Shown here piece by piece: positions 34,109-46,228 of a DNA stretch of 64,000 nucleotides. Under the pieces are notes generated by a model, which was given only the letters and a program-made list of their open reading frames with translations, was not told the origin of the DNA and made no database searches. Position numbers and translations under genes: made by a program. This DNA comes from Phlegmacium glaucopus (taxonomy: Eukaryota; Basidiomycota; Agaricomycetes; Agaricales; Cortinariaceae). The stretch covers positions 518,850-582,849 of the forward strand of contig MU130363.1 in the NCBI GenBank assembly GCA_015039465.1, given 5' to 3'. How positions within the stretch are numbered: the stretch's first letter is position 1; the number at the start of each line of letters is the position of its first letter.

Positions 34109-34612
34109 TGTACTTTACAGTCCCCCACGTTGTCCGGCCGGAGTCCGCCGGACTGCCAAAAGTCCAGCAGAAGTCCGGCGGACTCCACTAAAATTCTGGT
34201 AAAATTCCGGTGAGAGTCCGGTGAGAGTCCGGTCAAAGTCCGGTCAGAGTCCGGTGAAAGTAGAAAAATGCCTGGACTGTATGTCTGGTCACAGTCCGGC
34301 GGACTTCCACCAGACATCCGCCTGACTTTTGATGGAATTTAGGGTTATATTTAGATTTAGGGCTTAGGCTTAGGGCTTAGGATTAATATTTAGGGATGGG
34401 GATATTTTCTGTCCGCGCGGTAGTGTGTTCTTAGGTTAGGAGGGTTAGGAGGGGATACAGGCATATTTTGTACTTCCACCGGACTTCCGCCGGACTTCCA
34501 CCAGACTCTCACCGGACTCTGACCGGACTTTTCTGGAGTCCGCTGGACTTCCGCCGGACTCCGGTCAGTCCGGCGGAATTCCGGCCGGACAATGTGGGGG
34601 AGTGTAAAGACC
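34109..34612. mobile_element. MITE family K copy 3, complete
   Basis: Both ends are present: TACTTTACAGTCCCCCACGT on the left and ATGTGGGGGAGTGTAAAG on the right, each continuing into GTCCGGCCGGA. The interior contains the TTAGGG/TTAGGC-rich block (about 34345-34395) and many CCGGACTTCC words. The left flank is the GGTAATACG target copy; the right flank runs into the direct repeat that bounds the whole segment. Confidence 0.85.
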
Positions 34613-34647
34613 TCAATTTTAGGTAGTTTCCACCCCTCTTGATGGTA

Positions 34648-35390
34648 ACTGTGCATATTGTGCCTGGAAACAATCTTTATGATTGTTCAGCACTCCCCCT
34701 ATCCTTAATCATCATGATTCCCACACAATCACATGGTTCCACTATCTTGGTTATTCTGCTTCCACTGTTGCTAGGGCACCCACCTTCCCCTGAATATTTA
34801 TTAATAATATTCTGTTGCTCCACAATCACACCCCATGACATTGCTAACCCAATATTGTTTATTTAACTTTTCCTGTGCCAAGTCTATAAGGATATTCATG
34901 GATTTATTGGTTTTAATCCAGACATGCAATTTGTAGTGTAACAAATGATAGTCTATTGACCACACTTATTAACTATATGCATTTAAGTCACACAGTAATA
35001 GGTCTAATCAGCAGTTGTAGGGTAGACAACTCTGATTCCCTTGTCTATTATCAGTGGTATTAGCCAGTTATTGGTGCATTAATTAATATTCATGCTGAAA
35101 TAATAGATAAAAATTGCAAAAACCATGCTTATGTAGATTTAAATTATATCATCTCCCTCAAACTGAAATACTGACTGTCCGCAGTCACTGACAATTTGCC
35201 TCTCTCTCCTTAAATTTTGTCATCTCTGGTGCTTTAGGACAACAACAACAATGTTAAGTGTTTTTGCTCCTTGTAATATTTTTCAAACTCCTCAGAATGG
35301 CCCTCATTGCCAATCTAGAATTTATTCCCAAGGGGCAGGACACTAACCATGTGTTTCCTGACTAAACTATGCCCACACGACACCTATCTC
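34648..35390. other. AT-rich spacer; no gene recognised
   Basis: No coding region or repeat family identified. It separates the permuted Gypsy segment from the solo LTR. Confidence 0.4.
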
Positions 35391-35826
35391 TGTTATGAAC
35401 GTCTGGCACACGCATGGCCCCCATTCCTCTTTCTCTCCTTTCTTTACTGTACATTGCATCCCCCTTCATTGTTCCCTTCTTACACTACCCCTTTCCCTAC
35501 TTACCCTTTGCCCTGAACCTTCCATGTACTATACTTAGCTATCGCTTCCGTTCCCCCTATCTCTGACTCGTACCGACTCATACTCCCAGCACGGACCATT
35601 CCCTTATCGCTGACTCGACCCCTTAGTATATAAGAGCCATACCCATAGCCATGATCCCTAGTTTAGACCTTTGTATTCCTACGGTCTTAATCTACACAGC
35701 TTGCTCAGAACTTGCCGTCCTCAGTCTCAACTTGTTGAATACGATTGCAGTTGTATAACAGTCCATAGTTACTTGGTCTATTGGCCCAGCACCGAACGCG
35801 AGTGCAAGCTTATAGTCGCCGTAACA
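35391..35826 (+). mobile_element. Solo LTR, same family as the permuted Gypsy (TSD ATCTC)
   Basis: TGTTATGAACG start, GCCGTAACA end, 436 bp, flanked by perfect ATCTC at 35386-35390 and 35827-35831. By eye it matches the LTR at 31405-31840 at all but one position (CACACGC here, CACGCGC there). The near identity implies recent mobility of the family. Confidence 0.92.
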
Positions 35827-36017
35827 ATCTCTCTTTTAGGTTATTTTTAGCTCACGTTAGCTCACACCGACTAACGCTTGCTATTCTTAGCACCCTCTGC
35901 TATTTTTAGCACACTCCGATGCATTTTGAGCTCCTCTGCTCAAGCATGTGTTCCCCTCCATAGTATAGTTTTATTTAAGAGTTCATATATATTTATGTAC
36001 CATTTCAGTACAATTTT

Positions 36018-37431
36018 ATGAACACTCTTTCGTCAACCAACATTACCAACACCATGCCTACCGAGATAGCTTTCAAAAAGCATACTGAAGAAACTCGCAA
36101 AGCCCTGAAGAACTTCAATGCCATCCGGATCCTCAAGGCACCTGATTTAATCAACTTTGCGCTTAACATGCTTGTCACCCTGACCGTACATCTTATTTCA
36201 AATTCTTTTATAATTAACTCCCCTCATGGAAGCATCATATTCATTAGGTGGGCTTCAATGATTTCATGCCAGGCTTCATCTTGAACCCCCTGTTCCAAGA
36301 AATCCCCCCTGGGGTTGAAAACACCATCAACAATTTTTGTATTAAAAATCCTGGTGTCCTGTTGCCTGAGACGACCCATCACATCACCGGTCTTGTGGCC
36401 CGAATCAAGGATTCCCTGATTCCCACTGCTAAGAAAGGGATGATTTTAATTCAAATTTGTCTATTTCCATTTCAACATTCTTTAATTTTGACAGCTGCCA
36501 TAGCGGCTGCCAACATTCATCCCGAGAAAATCAAGAAGGTTAAGCCTGCCATGGTATCTCCCTTATGCTTATTCCTTTATTGATCTTCTAACATATTTTT
36601 ATTATTATTCAATAGACCAAGCGTCCCCGCTTGTCCAAAGAAACTGTCAACTCAGACGACGACAACATTGCCATCTTCCTAAACGCTCCCACACACGGCC
36701 CTTCAAACATTCTGCCTGTTGTTCCCAAGGTCACCATCTTGACCTGGAACTCCGTTTCTAAAGAGAACATATGTCTGTTCCTTATTTCATTTATTTTCTC
36801 TTACACTAAAACATGTGAAATACATTGTCTAGGATCTGACTGAAAATATTTTGGTTGCCCCAATGGACGTCAACCCCACTGAGTCCCTCACTCATATTCT
36901 TTTATTTTAATAATATTAAAACATCCTTAGATGTTTTTATATTGTCTTCTATGGTATGTGTCCCTTACGCACTTGTTCCGGGCATGTCGACCTCATCACC
37001 TCTTTTTCACAAGGCCCTCTCCATTCTTTTGAAACAACATCCAGTTCCTGGAACCGAAAGCTTGGTTCTCACTACTTACAATGCTAAAAAATGCTGCCAT
37101 TACTAACTCCACTGTCGGTATGACATTTCATTTTATCATTTCAAATACTCAGCACTAATTTGCCTTATTTTTAGTCTCTTCTTTGGGCTTACTCAACCAG
37201 ACCGAGCAAGACCTTATGCAATGTGCATGCAACACTATGCAACATTGTCACCGACTCGGTTATCACAGAAATCATTTGCAAAGACCCTCAGGGCCATACG
37301 GAACTCCAACATTACGTCCATCACCACATTTTTGCATTTGTCAACGTGTTTGTGTGTCTCTTTTAGTTATTGACAATTTAATGTCAATCTATAACTCTTC
37401 ACTTGCTAACACTCAAGAGAATCTTCTCTAA
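36018..37431 (+). CDS. Unrecognised multi-exon gene or relic
   Basis: A series of exons with fungal-style introns can be read: MPTEIAFKKHTEETRKALKN, then VGFNDFMPGFILNPLFQEIP, PGVLLPETTHHITGLVARI, TKRPRLSKETVNSDDDNIAI (basic, nuclear-signal-like) and PLFHKALSILLKQHPVPGTE, with a last piece DSVITEIICKDPQGHTEL. Introns such as 36553-36615 (GTATCT...CAATAG) are convincing. One expected donor near 36438 lacks GT, and one frame change is needed near 37085, so it may be a decayed copy. I do not recognise the protein. Confidence 0.4.
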
Positions 37432-37676
37432 TTCTCTTTGTTACAATTTTTATTAAGATACTTAAATAGCATCTTATATATCCCTCTTTTACTCTTTATT
37501 CAAAATGAATAAACAAACTCTTTGTTGTATTTCGAAAATTTTAAGTCACGTCACATGTGACTTTCCCATTTAAGAATGCCTAACTGAGAGATGCAAATGT
37601 TTGTTTTACAAAAATTATCATTATTATTATTAAGTCCAGAATAACATACAGCAAAGAAAAAATAATCAGAGAGGGA
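37432..37676. other. AT-rich, nothing recognised
   Basis: No coding region or repeat recognised between the gene-like exons and the tRNA-like module. Confidence 0.4.
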
Positions 37677-37745
37677 ATTGAACCAGCAGCTTATCAGATA
37701 TTGAGTCATTCATACGCTCAACAGGCTACACCATATCATAGCATA
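37677..37745 (-). other. tRNA-like (A-box/B-box) module 1
   Basis: On the minus strand TGGTGTAGCCTG (A-box-like) is followed about 40 bases later by GGTTCAATTCC (B-box). The stems do not pair well and the acceptor arm does not close, so this is not a functional tRNA gene. It lies just outside the left end of the Ulp1-bearing transposon. Confidence 0.4.
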
Positions 37746-38154
37746 TTAGTACCCTAAAATTTGTCCAGATAGGCAACTAGCCTATCACAATTTCTCCAAA
37801 CTTGTCTGGATTCTGGCACTGGAGGACCCCGGGCAATGGTAGGTAGGGCCTGTTCCCAGAAAGGCACCTTTCGTCTGGACAGAGGTTACATCTTTTTGTC
37901 CGGATTGCGCCTGGCCTCTTCAAAATTCCAAAATTTCATCCAGATCGCTGTACCTAGCCTGTTTTTTGCCAAAAGTTGTCTGGATTGGCAGGATCTGGCC
38001 TAAAATCGCTGCAGGCAAGGCAGGGGATGCAGGAAACGAGGCCTAAGGTATCTAAACACACTAAAAATCAATAGCTACAATAGATAGGCAGTTTTTTATG
38101 AACTTGGTATATAGTAGCACCCTACTCTTCACCGTTATCATCAGAATTTCTGCC

Positions 38155-41100
38155 TCACTTCTTTGAGAGCTTGAATGCTGCTTGCAACTGCTTGTCAGCC
38201 TTTTGTAGGGTGCGAAATCTGTCTAAATCCACAGGCGAGAGCTCAAGAGTAGAGCCCCGTTGCTGGGAGGACTCATTGTAGTCAAGGAGCATCAGAAAAT
38301 GGAGTGACGAGAGCAATAGAAATTGCCAGGTTTGAAACATTGCTGTGGCAGCTGGCACAGCGCGGAATTGTCAAGCATACATATGTTCAAAAACTTGAAC
38401 CGCCATGTAGGATATCGCAGAAATGTTTGACAATTTGCTGACCAAGCTATGTTTGCCATTTTTGCTGCCTGTTTTGGAGTAGAGTGCAAGGACTGTGCAA
38501 ACAGAATTTTCAGTGAGTATCAAGATAATCAGAGATCATTGGGAACTCTTACCTCGTCCAACCATGACACTGACCTTGGCCTCTTTGCCAACAGTAGTTT
38601 CAATTAATATAATCCCATAATCATCAACCTGAAGTGGCTGTAATGCACTTATTTGAGCTTCACCAAGATCGGTAAGATTTGGCACTTGTGTGGTTGTAAA
38701 ATGCGCTTTCGACGTGCAGCTGCCTGATGAATGAAAGGTACTATGAGGAAACTGCATGATAAATAACAACGAGAGTACTCACCCTCTTTGCCACTGCTGC
38801 TGCTGCCAGCACCGCATTTGCAGCATTCCCCACCAAAATCTCTGGTGCTGCAACATTGTCAATGATTCCCCCTCGACCCCCTGGTGCAGGAGCATGGTTA
38901 TCAGTCCAACGCCAACCTCTATCTGCACCTGTCCCAACCACAACATCATCCTGAGCTTCTTTCAATGTTTCATGAAGTTTGCATATGATTTTGCCATGCA
39001 TTGTCGTCTCATGAGATGAATCTGCCTTGAATTTCTTAGTATGCACACCCATGGCTGCTTGCTTGGTCTGATGATGATGCCTCATGTTAATGAGCATCTT
39101 GAAGTTGAGGTCGCTGTACTGCATCGCACCGTGGCCCAAGGGTCAACTAGGTTCATCTGTAAGCTGGATGATGGCAGGTATTGTGACATTGTGTAACTGC
39201 AAAACTTCTTGAATGCGTGCATACGCGCCCGAGAGCACTTCTTCCAGTTCATCATTGTCTATTACAGAGAATTGGTGCCTTTAAATTGTGATTGTAAGTC
39301 TTGTAAATATTCAAAAGAATCCAAACAAACATGATGGCAGCTTCATCTGCAGCCAATGCGAGAGCAGCTGATGTCAGGTTCAGGCAACGTTCATCAACCT
39401 GTTGAGTACGCATGATTGAACTGGACTCTTCTTCATCCAGTAAATGTTGCAATTGCTGGGCTTCTGATTCTTCATCGTCATTGGATAAGTCATCATCAAG
39501 ATCAGAGTCATCAAAGTCAAGCATTTTATAAGGATCTTTGAGCCATGAACTGACACTTGGTAGAAAGACACTGGGTGCTTGAGGATTTTGGTTATGATGG
39601 AGAGAGTCAGGGTTAACCCCCAAAAGTGCAATTAGGCTGTTTGCTTCTTCAGCTGCACCTTGACTCGCCAATTCAATATCAGCGTCTGACGGGTATGTTG
39701 ACAAGGCCTTTATGGTCAAAGTAACTGTGGGAATATCCAGATGCACGAGCTTTGGGATCAGAAGACCTCCCTCGCAACACTGCCTCATGTAGTTTAACAC
39801 AAAGTTTAGGAATCATGTAAATGAAATCCAGATAGCTGAAATCCTTGATAACATGGCAGGCTTCTCCAAAGACATGTTCACAAGCTTCACTTGAATGGAG
39901 CCAAGGTAAGAGTGGGACTCGTCCCACAACATGATCTCGATGTGTGATAACAAGGGCGATAAATCCATTGATGATGAAGTGTAGGATGTCGGCTGCTTCG
40001 CAAGAGATAAAGTACCGGTCCTTTTGATATCCACAGGCCACAAGAAATGCCTCCCATGAGTCCAGGAAATATTTGGCCAGCAGAACTAATTTGATGCGTT
40101 CTATATGTTGCATGCTTTGATTTTGATATGCATCAATGAATTCTCCAAATACAAACAGGTAAACGATCTCACCAACATAGTCAGGGTGGTTGTCAGCAAG
40201 GTACTTGAGTACGTCCGCAGAAAAGAGGTGAACAGCTGCATTGTTGTCTTGACAATCCACTTTTGTGACGTCATGGCTATAAAGTGGTGTTCCGTTTCCC
40301 TGGGCAATGTGGAGAATATGAAGGTACATGGCTGGGTAATTTCCTAGCACTAGAAGTTGAGCACCCAAAAAGAAATTGTTGCGTAATGTCTTGAGGGCGT
40401 GTTTTGAGTCCTGGACCATGCAAATTGCTTGACCACGATAAATTCCATCGGTAACAATAGTGTCCTTGCACCCCGGGCGTGGACTTTTTATAGTGATATG
40501 TTGCAGGGCACAGAGGTTGAGGAAAAGCTTTTCAACAGCACACTCAACTTCGATTCCATCACATGCATAAGAAACAATGGATATTGCGCGGTTAATAAGC
40601 CCATCAATAATGTTTTTGAGTAGGATGCAGAGTGCTGAGGCGTCCATTGAGTTTGGTATGGGTAGGGTGGCTACAATAATGGGGCTAACCTTTGGCACTG
40701 GGATTGTCAAGCACCAAACACGGACCTGGCAATTGGTCAATTAGAAATTCAATTGAAGGCCTTTGGAAAGACCTACTTTTGTTGCCTTGTCTGCTTTTGC
40801 ATCTTGAATGGCCTGTTTTACATTCTCTGCATCCATAACTCTCAACAGCCCGTCCACTCCACCAACCAGAAAATATGATTTCTCCTTCGAATCCCAATAC
40901 AGGTGAAATGTAGCAAATAATTTTGTGTCGTTGCAGCTAAGCCTGAGTGGACCATCATAATCCAAGGCCTTGAGATGCTCATCCACAAGTTCAAAGGTTT
41001 GAGGGCCAATGTCCATTGGAAAACAAGGCTGTCGTGCTTCCTTTTTCCTACAAGGAATAAGTTAGATATCAGAAATTCAAAAGGTAACATAATCACACAC

Positions 41101-42213
41101 CGTATTGTCCGTTCATTTGGCATTTGGAGATACTCTTTCAAGGCTCGGTATGCACAAGGACTGTGGATCTGGAGGAGATGGGACATCTCTTCCCATGCAG
41201 GAGCATATGAAAAAATTTTGGAGGCCAACCCCACATTCTTCACGATTGTGCTTTGTGACCATTGCCTGAAGGAGACCACTGAAGACTTCATTGTTGTATT
41301 GCCCATTTAGTGCACCCTGGGCATAACAAACAAAAGGACTGGATTGGGCATTCTAAGGATAATTGTAAGCAAGGATTTGAGCAAATGAAATTTAGAAATG
41401 TACTTTGTCTTCAACAATTTCCCGGACTCCGATGGTGCATGCATATATGCTGCCTAGTAGAGGATTTTGGAAGTGATAGTTGATGAATCTACTGTTCTTG
41501 TCACTTGGAATGGGTTTTTGAATTGCGCTTTTGAATGCTTTGCTTTGAAGGACAATACCGCATTCTGAACAAGGGTGAGGGGGTTTGGGTGACCTATCAA
41601 CCACGGTCTACTGACAGGCCATTGCGTAAACACGATGGTTGACATGGTCATTCTTCCACTTCCACTTGTGTATCTGGGTGTCAACCACAATCTTCCTATT
41701 CGCTTTTTTTGACAACTCGCTGAACAATTTCTTGAATAGTTGTTTGGCAATAATTGGCAACAACCGCCCACCACCCCCAGCTGCACCAGTACATTTGAGA
41801 TACTGCAAAACACACAGCGTATCAGACACTGTTATTCCTGGGTATGGAACTTTGTCAAGTTTGGGTTTGCTTTCACTTTCTTGGTCATCACTGTCTAAAT
41901 TGTTGCTATTAACTTTCTTCTTCTTCTTCCCAGCCTGAGTCACCTTTGCCCAACCAAGCTGGAAGAGGGTTGGTGTGCCGCCAGCAGGTTTTTTGGAGTT
42001 TTTCTTGTTGCATGCCTGTATGTGGTCTTTCCATTGTCCAATGTTGCATGGGTCCTTCATCCTCACATATTTTCCACATCCTGAATGACGAGCACGACAA
42101 ATATCCTTGGGATCAAATTCTGCCTTCGGGTCATCCCTCAAAACCCCTTTCTTCCAAGCCTCAATAGACCGCACTTCAACCTTCAAGGTACCGTCACGAA
42201 ACTTTTCCCGCAT
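38155..42213 (-). CDS. Large multi-exon transposase, family unclassified
   Basis: Reading leftward from 42213: a cysteine/histidine region ([19 protein letters not shown] plus a downstream HIQAC), [13 protein letters not shown], a linker, then [20 protein letters not shown] (near 40920), [80 protein letters not shown], an acidic region, [40 protein letters not shown] and a C-terminus [15 protein letters not shown]. This order matches long agaricomycete transposon proteins as I remember them. The middle part resembles P-element/THAP9-type RNase-H-fold transposases (weak inference). Roughly nine exons; whether the full frame is open was not confirmed. Confidence 0.6.
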
Positions 42214-42216
42214 TGC

Positions 42217-43864
42217 TCAAGAGGCCTTGGCTGATCGGCTAGTACCTTCTCCAGCTTTAATGTACTTGGCCTTTCCTTTTTCCTCCACAGAGGAAAGAGA
42301 ACTCATGATCGACTTGTATCCATCATTAGATTCAATATTGGACTCAGTCAAAGACTCAGGCCTCGTGCGTTTGACCCCGCTAGTGGCTGATTTCGATGTA
42401 GATGTGGCTGGGTTTGTGTCTGGCTGCAAAGGTATGGTGAATGTCTCTTCAAAATCTGAACTACCATCTGAATCATAACCAGTAACCATGGTGGGCCCAG
42501 ATGGGTGAATGGGATTGAGGAGATGTACAATTGTCATAGCTTTGCAAGCCTGATTAGAGGCATCGGACAGGTCCTCCTGGGCGACTAAAGGCATGTTGAT
42601 ATCTTCAGTCATTGTTGTGGATGCTGATTCAGATGGATACAGAGATGCAAAATGTGTGAACCATTTTATCCTCTCCTCGGCAGGATGTCTATTGTTGCAT
42701 AATGGGTGGTCAAGGATGGCGTGGGCGATTGTATTAGTGGTAATTATGCCACAAGAGTAACTGTCATTTTGCACAATGTGTTCAAGAGAGTTTCCAAAGC
42801 TCCTGAATCGCTTTCCAAATGAAGCTTTCAGCCAGGTTTGCAATGATGTGATGAACTTGATTGGAGCACCAGGACCTTTCTTCATAGACAAGAGAGAATC
42901 GGCTACATATAAAGTTAGTATCATTATCAATATAGGAGAATTAATACTAATTCGCACCAAATGCAATAGATTTCTTCTTGAAATTAATCATTCCAACGAC
43001 CCAGTGGTTCTCGCCAACATGAATAGGAAAATACAACTTCTGAAGCCCATCTTCTTTGACACGAAGTTCATATTTGTAAAGTAGGGTCTTGCAGCGTTCT
43101 GAAATGGGCAGAGCTAATTGGTTCTCCATGCTCCGCAATTCCCAGGTGAAGGATAACGATGCAACCTGTATGTATTTCACATCTTTTGGCCTTGTTTTAT
43201 GCATTTCAAGGAAAATTTCTTCAACCATCATGTTAATATGGTCATCAGATAGCCAGAACGTCCCAAAGAAATATGAGAGCTGTGATGTTAAGGTCGTCCC
43301 GTTGCAGTAATCCATTTTCCCATTCCACTGGAGAGACCCAAGTAATTCATGTGTGTTTTGAATTGAGTCCAATGGTATTGTTGTTTTTCCATTTCTCTGT
43401 TTCCGGACTTCCTCGTCCGACAGCCACATCATACTTTTCTTCCACATCAATTGTATTCTGTTAAGCCTCTCAGCCTCCCTCCAAAACATAATGATCCACA
43501 ACGGAAGGCAATCGACTCCATCATTAACCCTCCAATCAACAACAGATTTTGCTCTATCCAACCATGCCTGACCAATGGCATCTTCTAGCTGAGTAAGAAA
43601 TGTAGGTGATGGAATGGACCGTTGAAGCAAGATTTGTGGGTCTGAATTGCTGGGGGGATTATTGGAGAACCATCTTGCAACTTTGTTGGAGATTATCTCT
43701 GATGAGATTCGGGGAAGTTTCAGGGTGACAAATTCCTTGATGGAGAGTTTGGGCTCTGGGAAATTCACATGCTGGAGGAAGTTGAGGGGAATTTCCATGT
43801 CACTATCTTTTTCCATTGGACAAAGGCAGGTACATTGGTGAATTTTTTTCCTTGACCAATCCAT
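42217..43864 (-). CDS. Ulp1-type SUMO protease (C48 family), transposon-borne
   Basis: The C-terminal half holds the C48 triad: His in IHVGENHWVVGMI (near 43000), Asp in ADSLLS after an intron at about 42903-42961 (GTGCGA...TATGTAG), then Gln and Cys in IVQNDSYSCGIITTN (near 42740). All catalytic residues are present. The N-terminal half (LPLWIIMFWREAERLNRIQL and neighbours) resembles transposon-borne Ulp1 proteins. The C-terminus is acidic and Ser-rich. Upstream of 43864 another frame (IELDDSVPFIENEWIGQGKK) probably holds the real start, so the 5' end is uncertain. It stands just upstream of the transposase on the same strand. Confidence 0.75.
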
Positions 43865-44089
43865 TCATTTTCGATGAAAGGAACACTGTCATCAAGCTCA
43901 ATAGGTGACCCACAGCTACCCATAATAAGGTATGAGAATGCTTAATGGAGTATAAGAACCCAGGTGTGCCGTTTTGCTGGGTAGACAACACCAAAACAAG
44001 GTGAAAGGTTGCTGATTGATGATCACTCAGCATGGATTCAAAAAAATAACATACAAATCCAAACATATACATGAAAAAAAGAGGCATTG

Positions 44090-44147
44090 AGAGGACTTGA
44101 ACCCCAACTCCCTGGTTACAACAACTGGCACTGAACCAGTACACTAT
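44090..44147 (-). other. tRNA-like module 2, split by a hAT-like insertion
   Basis: On the minus strand the B-box GGTTCAAGTCC and a following TTTTTTT run are at 44090-44115, and the A-box-like TAGTGTACTGG lies across the target site TACACTAT; the rest of its 5' side continues at 46946-46970. The hAT-like element 44148-46945 inserted into it. Stem pairing is poor, so this is a tRNA-derived module rather than a gene. Confidence 0.4.
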
Positions 44148-44620
44148 TAGGGCTACCAAAGTTCGGTTCAGCTCGGTTCTTCACTATTTTTGAAGAACCG
44201 AGAACTGAACTGAAAGGTTTCTAGCTGAACTGAACCGGAACCGGAACCGGAACCGATAGAACCGGTTCTGTCAGTTCAGTTCGGTTCCAGGACCGGTTCG
44301 AACTGTCGAACCGATGAAAAAACCTCATATTGCTGATACTTCAATTGTTTTTCATCTTTTAGCGGTAAATCATACTTGTTTATTCATTTACATTACTAGA
44401 AATTTACCAGTATCCTAATAAAATAAGATTAGTAGAGCAGATAGGTGGTTGTTGAGTTCATCGTCATTCATTCAAGTTGTTCATCTATCATAGCTTATAT
44501 TAGAATTAAAATTAAAATGACTCCTCCGGTTGCCATTCACTCATTACGGTTCATCCGTTGTTGTGTTCGTTTGTCGTTCATCAGCATAATTGTTCATTGT
44601 CACCGTTTGTTCGTCGCTCG

Positions 44621-44740
44621 TCACCTTTCTTTGTCATTCATCACCTTTCTTTGTCATTCGTCACCTTTCTTTGTCATTCGTCACCTTTCTTTGTCATTCG
44701 TCACCTTTCTTTGTCATTCATCACCTTTCTTTGTTGTTCA
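44621..44740. repeat. 20-bp minisatellite, six units
   Basis: The unit TCACCTTTCTTTGTCATTCR repeats six times without gaps; the last unit has TTGTTG. It sits inside the hAT-like element. The unit length is not a multiple of three, so a coding role is unlikely. Confidence 0.95.
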
Positions 44741-46228
44741 TCACCATTTGGTCATAAACAACCCCATCATTGTTGTGCCTGTCGTTGTCATCCCTTGTCG
44801 TTGTAAGTCACCATAGAATATAAAAAGTCGCAATCAACTAAAAAAAACATACCTGGGGTCATTCATTGTTCTTCGTTCATCACTGTTTGTGCGTCGTTGT
44901 TCATGCGTAGTTTACATTAGCATTTGAATTAATTTAAAACAACCTCTCATCGTTGTGCCTGTGGTCGTCGTGCGTCGTGCCTGCCATCGTCGTCCCTTGT
45001 TGTTGTAAGTTGCTGTAGAATGCAAAAAATCAGTGAAAATAAGCAATCAACTAAAATGAAACATACCTGGGCCCCAACGATGCTGTCATTGGGGTCTGCA
45101 CGCAGAGTCTGATGGTTATGACGGTGTTCTTGGACACGATCGCGCAGATACTAAATATAATTAGTGCCGGGTTGATTGAGAGACTTTAAAAACCATACCT
45201 AGGGGCCCAAACAATGCTGTCACTCGCGTCATTTGGGCCCCTGTTGTTGTTGTTGTTGTCTGTCAAAGCTATTGTCGTCATCGTCTACCCTCGTTGTCTC
45301 GTCGTAAGATGATGAAAACCTAAGATTTAAAAAGTCAGGTAAAAGGAGAAATCAACTATACAAAACATACCTGGGGCCCAAACGACGACGTCGTCTGGTA
45401 TAGGCCTGCCGATTGTTCATCGGAGTCTTAGGGATGGTGGTAGGTGTTGTACATCCTGCGTGGTGTGTTTGATCGTCGACGATCGTAGATAATCATTGTC
45501 GTTAGCGCTGGTGATGCGACACAAGTACAGTGGCCGGGTACTGGTTGTTGAGTCAGTACTAGTGGATGAAGGAAGGTGGTGAAGGTGGTGCTGATGACGC
45601 TGGTGACGCTGGTGGAAGGTGGTGCTGGTGACGCTGGTGACGCTGGTGGTTGAGGTTGTGGGTTATTTGACCTTGGTCTTTTGACGACCACGGATACCGA
45701 CTGGTTGTCGTTCATATGGTTAGTGCAAAATATGTATTAAAAATGATGTACTTACCGTTTGACGACCACAGATGGAACCGTGGTCGTCGTTCATGCCACT
45801 GTGGCCGATGTGTTGTATAGGAGGTGCCAATGGGCAATAACGGGTTGGTGGTATCCTGGGGGTTGTATTATGTTGATTGTTGGTGTATTAGAAACTACAT
45901 ACTTACTGTGATGACCACGGATAGTAACCGTTGTCCTTCATGCCACTGCGGCTGGCGATGATGGGTGAGACCAGGTGAGACCGTTTGAGTAAGGGTGAGT
46001 AAACAATGATAAGCGTGAGCGCTTGACTGTTGATTCAAAATAATTTCAATCTCCGACTCCGAAAATATCAGCGAAAGATTTTATTATTATAATATTAATA
46101 TCTAAGTCAATTATTTTCAGAAAAATTAGAGAAAAATATGCACAGAAAGTTCGGTTCGAACCAGTTTGAACCCGGTTCTCAAATTTTTTGAAAGGGCCGA
46201 ACCGCGAACTGGAACCGATGGTCCAAAG

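Larger units (their letters stand above)
25680..34647 (-). mobile_element. Circularly permuted Gypsy element between MITE copies and a direct repeat
   Basis: Read on the minus strand from the right, the order is MITE, chromodomain, zinc-knuckle ORF, BTB-like ORF, one LTR, gag, protease, RT, RNase H, integrase, MITE. In a normal element the chromodomain follows integrase before the 3' LTR; here the ring has been opened at a MITE that sat between integrase and chromodomain. That insertion site is still visible as GGTAATACG, present beside the integrase end (26144-26152) and beside the chromodomain end (34100-34108). The whole segment is bounded by direct repeats of AATTTTAGGTAGTTTCCACC plus CCTC (25680-25703 and 34615-34638), with GATGGTA following each. 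Confidence 0.65.

Noticed and set aside
39813..41938. Alternative-frame ORFs in the Ulp1 transposon
   Set aside because: They overlap the transposase exons and show none of its conserved motifs.
44621..44740. CRISPR-like array
   Set aside because: Units are contiguous with no unique spacers, in a eukaryotic transposon; it is a minisatellite.
44445..44816. ORFs with FLCHSSPF repeats
   Set aside because: Produced by the 20-bp minisatellite in shifting frames; no protein evidence.
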